Below, one piece after another: positions 7,561 through 10,047 of a stretch of DNA of 10,047 nt (positions within the stretch are counted from its first letter, which is position 1; the number at the start of each line of letters is the position of its first letter). The DNA is taken from contig JBKPDW010000001.1 of the NCBI GenBank assembly GCA_046728115.1, forward strand, positions 1 through 10,047, written 5' to 3'. Made by a program: the position numbers and the translations under genes. The stretch comes from CAVSWN01 sp046728115 (GTDB lineage: Bacteria > Acidobacteriota > Vicinamibacteria > Vicinamibacterales > CAVVIG01). The notes under the pieces are model-generated. The model saw nothing but the letters and a program-made list of their open reading frames with translations, was not told where the DNA came from and did no database searches.

Positions 7561-8712
7561 CTAGGACCCTGCTGCGGATCTGAGCGCGGCCGCCTTGTCG
7601 GTGCGCTCCCAGGTGAACTCCGGCTCGCTGCGCCCGAAATGCCCAAATGCGGCGGTCTTCTTGTAAATCGGTCGCCGCAGGTCCAGTTCTTCCATGATGC
7701 CGCGGGGCGTGAGCTTGAAGTTGGCGCGCACGATCTCGGTGATCTTTTCTTCCGGAATGCGGCCGGTTCCCTCCGTGTGTACCATCACCGACACCGGATC
7801 GGCGACGCCGATCGCGTACGCGAGTTGCACCAGCGCGCGCTCGGCGATGCCGGCGGCCACGACGTTCTTGGCGATATAGCGGGCCATGTAGCAGGCCGAG
7901 CGATCCACTTTCGTTGGATCCTTGCCGGAAAACGCTCCGCCGCCATGCGGGGCCGCGCCGCCGTAGGTATCCACGATGATCTTGCGGCCGGTCACACCCG
8001 CATCACCGTGCGGTCCGCCGACGACGAAGCGGCCGGTGGGATTGACGTAGATTTTCGTGTTGCTGTCCATCAACTCGGCGGGAATCACGCGGTTGATGAT
8101 CCTCTCGACGACGTCTTCCTTCATCGTGTCCTGGGTGACCAGCGGGCTGTGCTGGCTCGAGACCACGACGGCGTCGACGCGGACCGGCTGTCCGCCATCG
8201 TATTCCACCGTGACCTGGGACTTGCCGTCCGGACGGAGGTATTCGAGCACGCCGTCACGCCGCGCGCACGACAGGCCCTTGGTGAGCCTGTGCGCCAGCA
8301 TGATCGGCAACGGCATCAGCTCCTCGGTCTCGGTGCACGCAAACCCGAACATCAGGCCCTGATCGCCCGCGCCGCCGGTGTCGACGCCCATGGCGATGTC
8401 CGGCGACTGACTGTGAATCGACGACAGCACGGCGCACGTCTCGGCGTCGAAGCCGAACTTGCCGCGGTTATAGCCGACTTCGCGGATCGTGCTGCGCACG
8501 ACATCCTGGAAATCGACATAGGCGCTCGTCGTGATTTCCCCGGCGACGATGGCGAGGCCGGTCGTGACCAGCGTTTCGCAGGCGACGCGGCCGACGGGAT
8601 CCTGCGCGAGGATCGCGTCGAGAATGGAATCCGAAATCTGATCAGCGATCTTGTCCGGGTGCCCCTCGGTAACCGATTCGGACGTGAAGAGATGCCGTGC
8701 CTTACGGCTCAT
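7561..8712 (-). CDS. metK: S-adenosylmethionine synthetase (methionine adenosyltransferase)
   Basis: MetK makes S-adenosylmethionine from methionine and ATP in the cytoplasm, releasing phosphate and diphosphate. The protein has 383 residues, the usual length. It carries the N-terminal SESVTEGHPDK (11-21), signature GAGDQGLMFG (114-123) and the phosphate-binding GGGAFSGKDP (257-266). The position after signature 1 is Phe (MFGF) where many homologues have Tyr, a mild change. A 16-codon extension to 8760 is possible, but the ATG at 8712 is preferred: it gives the canonical N-terminus and follows a strong AGAAGGAG ribosome binding site at 8 nt. The gene begins 44 bp after xerD. That gap is too short for a SAM riboswitch, and none is seen. 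Regulation probably follows the promoter upstream of xerD, or a promoter within xerD. Confidence 0.98.
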   Translation of the reverse strand: MSRKARHLFTSESVTEGHPDKIADQISDSILDAILAQDPVGRVACETLVTTGLAIVAGEITTSAYVDFQDVVRSTIREVGYNRGKFGFDAETCAVLSSIHSQSPDIAMGVDTGGAGDQGLMFGFACTETEELMPLPIMLAHRLTKGLSCARRDGVLEYLRPDGKSQVTVEYDGGQPVRVDAVVVSSQHSPLVTQDTMKEDVVERIINRVIPAELMDSNTKIYVNPTGRFVVGGPHGDAGVTGRKIIVDTYGGAAPHGGGAFSGKDPTKVDRSACYMARYIAKNVVAAGIAERALVQLAYAIGVADPVSVMVHTEGTGRIPEEKITEIVRANFKLTPRGIMEELDLRRPIYKKTAAFGHFGRSEPEFTWERTDKAAALRSAAGS

Positions 8713-8720
8713 GCCGTGTG

Positions 8721-8728
8721 CTCCTTCT
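8721..8728 (-). promoter_or_regulatory. metK ribosome binding site
   Basis: The minus strand reads AGAAGGAG, with 8 nt to the ATG at 8712. It is the best Shine-Dalgarno in the window and fixes the metK start against the longer in-frame alternative at 8760. Confidence 0.8.
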
Positions 8729-8756
8729 GGTTGAGAAACAGTTAAGTCTAACAGAA

Positions 8757-9638
8757 TCACGGGCGCGGGTGGAAACGATCGTAGACCGCGCGCAGCCGCG
8801 CTTCGAGCACGTGCGTGTAGATTTGCGTCGTCGACAGATCGGCGTGTCCGAGCATCAATTGAATGGCGCGCAGGTCGGCGCCGTTTTCGAGCAGGTGCGT
8901 GGCAAAGGAATGACGCAGCACGTGGGGACTGAGCGTCCGCGGCAGGTGTGCGCGGCGTCCATGCGCCTTCAGGATCTTCCAGAAACCGACGCGCGAGAGC
9001 GAGCCTCCACGCGCGTTGACGAACAGCACGTCACGCCCCTTGCGCGTTTTTCCCATCAGCACCGGGCGTCCTTCCCGCTGGTAGCGCCGGACCCAATCGG
9101 CCGCCTGTTCGCCAATCGGCACGATCCGCTCCTTGCTGCCTTTGCCGATGCACGTCAGGTAATGCTCGTCGAGATGCAAATCGGCAAGCCGCAGGCCCAC
9201 GAGTTCGCTCACGCGCAGGCCGGTCGCGTACAGCAGTTCGATCATCGCGCGATCGCGCAAGCCAAGCGGCGTCGAGACGTCGGGTTGGGCGATGAGCGCG
9301 TCGACTTCGGCGAGCGACAGCAGTTTTGGCAGGGCGGGCCATGCGCGCGGCGGGTGCAGGTCGTCGGCAGGACTGTGTGCGAGACGTCGATCGAGGACGA
9401 GAAATCTGTAGAAGCCCCTGATCGCGGCGACCATGCGCGCCACGGACCGCGGTGACAGCCCGCGCGCCATCTGTTGTCGCACGAACGCTTCGAGTGCGCC
9501 TCGGTCCAGGCTTTCGACGCGACACGCGCGCGCCTCGGCGAAGGCGGCGAGCGCCACGAGATCGCGGCTGTAACTTTCGAGTGAATGCGCCGCCAGGCGG
9601 CGCTCGACGCGCAAATGGTCGAGATACGAGTCGATCAT
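8757..9638 (-). CDS. xerD: Tyrosine recombinase XerD
   Basis: XerD, usually with XerC, resolves chromosome dimers at dif sites by strand exchange coordinated with FtsK. The 293-residue product matches the family length. An N-terminal SAM-like DNA-binding domain (about 1-85) precedes the catalytic domain. All six catalytic residues are seen: R142 in GLRVSEL, K166 in GKGSKER, H239 and R242 in SPHVLRH, H265 in LGHADLST and the nucleophile Y274 in TQIYTH. The motif spacing and N-terminus fit XerD somewhat better than a phage integrase. XerC cannot be excluded by eye, and no partner lies in the window. I chose the ATG at 9638, which gives MIDSYLDHLRVE. An extension to 9695 adds 19 residues unlike the family and overlaps the likely promoter. 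It is the first gene of the probable xerD-metK-PHP operon. Confidence 0.93.
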   Translation of the reverse strand: MIDSYLDHLRVERRLAAHSLESYSRDLVALAAFAEARACRVESLDRGALEAFVRQQMARGLSPRSVARMVAAIRGFYRFLVLDRRLAHSPADDLHPPRAWPALPKLLSLAEVDALIAQPDVSTPLGLRDRAMIELLYATGLRVSELVGLRLADLHLDEHYLTCIGKGSKERIVPIGEQAADWVRRYQREGRPVLMGKTRKGRDVLFVNARGGSLSRVGFWKILKAHGRRAHLPRTLSPHVLRHSFATHLLENGADLRAIQLMLGHADLSTTQIYTHVLEARLRAVYDRFHPRP

Positions 9639-9658
9639 CGAGGCGTTTGCCGTTTGCC

Positions 9659-9669
9659 TATGATAGTAT
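9659..9669. promoter_or_regulatory. AT-rich divergent -10 region between xerD and murQ
   Basis: The 60-bp spacer between the two start codons has one AT-rich core, TATGATAGTAT. On the plus strand it gives TATGAT (9659-9664), a near-consensus -10 that would start murQ transcription near 9671. On the minus strand it gives TACTAT (9668-9663), which would start xerD near 9656. I see no good -35 at standard spacing on either strand. A 7-bp tandem duplication CGTTTGC lies beside it at 9644-9657. Functional assignment is a prediction. Confidence 0.4.
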
Positions 9670-9684
9670 CCGCCGTTCGTTCGC

Positions 9685-9689
9685 GAGGT
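9685..9689 (+). promoter_or_regulatory. murQ ribosome binding site
   Basis: GAGGT lies 9 nt before the ATG at 9699. It supports that start, which also gives the canonical early MurQ motif TEQINP. Confidence 0.65.
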
Positions 9690-9698
9690 CTCCAACGC

Positions 9699-10047
9699 AT
9701 GCCGGTCCGGTCCAAGTGGCAGTCGCTTCCCACCGAACAGATCAACCCGTCGACGCTGGCCATCGACAAGCTTTCCGCCGCCGACATCGTCGACGTCATG
9801 CTCACCGAAGACCGCCGTATGCTTGCGGCCGTCCAGAAAGAGAAAGATCGCATCGCCGTCGGCGTGGACATCATCACGCAGGCGCTGCGGAAGAGCGGTC
9901 GGATCGTCTTCGTCGGCGCCGGCACGAGCGGCCGCCTCGGCATCCTCGAGTCGGCCGAAATGCCACCGACGTTCGGGACCAACCCGGATGTCGTGCTGGC
10001 GATCATGGCCGGCGGCAAGAACGCCGTCCTGAAGGCGCGCGAAGGCG
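9699..10047 (+). CDS. murQ: N-acetylmuramic acid 6-phosphate etherase (MurQ), 5' part
   Basis: MurQ cleaves the D-lactyl ether of N-acetylmuramic acid 6-phosphate. It yields N-acetylglucosamine 6-phosphate and D-lactate during recycling of peptidoglycan fragments in the cytoplasm. Only the first 116 codons are inside the window. They include TEQINP (12-17), the SIS-domain sugar-phosphate loop VGAGTSGRLGIL (72-83), then SAEMPPTFG (85-93), AGG (104-106) and the start of KAREG (112-116). The Glu residues at 87 and 115 probably correspond to the family's catalytic acid/base pair. The full protein is usually about 300 residues, so roughly 60 percent lies to the right. The gene is divergent from xerD. 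It may lead a recycling operon outside the window, but this cannot be seen. Confidence 0.93.
   Translation, partial: MPVRSKWQSLPTEQINPSTLAIDKLSAADIVDVMLTEDRRMLAAVQKEKDRIAVGVDIITQALRKSGRIVFVGAGTSGRLGILESAEMPPTFGTNPDVVLAIMAGGKNAVLKAREG

Noticed and set aside
6649..8745. Long plus-strand open frame (698 codons) opposite metK and PHP
   Set aside because: It is antisense to metK, whose motifs are unambiguous, and its translation has no recognisable domain.
8713..8756. SAM riboswitch upstream of metK
   Set aside because: Only 44 bp separate xerD and metK, too short for any known SAM riboswitch, and no matching helices are seen.

Overview
The window is high-GC bacterial chromosome. It reads as mostly ordinary housekeeping sequence beside about 1.2 kb of decayed, repeat-rich DNA. 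The gene set is Gram-negative: an LPS-export permease, muramic-acid recycling by MurQ, and a Xer recombinase. The fused LptF-LptG permease, the GH57 enzyme and the short degenerate intergenic repeats suggest an Acidobacteriota-like organism, perhaps Vicinamibacteria. That placement is an inference; no rRNA or other firm taxonomic marker is present.

Positions 1-1186 hold no intact gene. They contain a frameshifted relic of the SecA N-terminal ATPase region (minus strand, about 555-375), a 57-bp imperfect direct repeat (14-70 and 226-281), a diverged duplicated block (695-777 and 825-949), and a heptanucleotide tandem array (1143-1184) that stops 2 bp short of the next stop codon.

From 1187 on, the window is densely coding. 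A GH57 glycoside hydrolase (minus, 1187-3388) is divergent from a single-ORF LptF-LptG fusion (plus, 3413-5782). Only 24 bp separate their start codons, and that spacer carries a symmetric -10-like heptamer. The fusion converges, with an 11-bp gap, on a minus-strand run transcribed xerD (9638-8757), metK (8712-7561), then a membrane-anchored PHP-domain protein (7533-5794). The gaps in that run are 44 and 27 bp, so it is probably one operon. murQ (plus, from 9699) is divergent from xerD across a 60-bp spacer and runs off the right edge.

Functionally the genes cover envelope building and recycling (LptFG, MurQ), chromosome dimer resolution (XerD), S-adenosylmethionine supply (MetK), polysaccharide metabolism (GH57) and an extracytoplasmic metal-dependent hydrolase (PHP). 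I see no coherent new system. The points most worth a second look are the fused LptFG, the two compact divergent promoter regions, the SecA relic with its repeats, and the anchored PHP protein downstream of metK.
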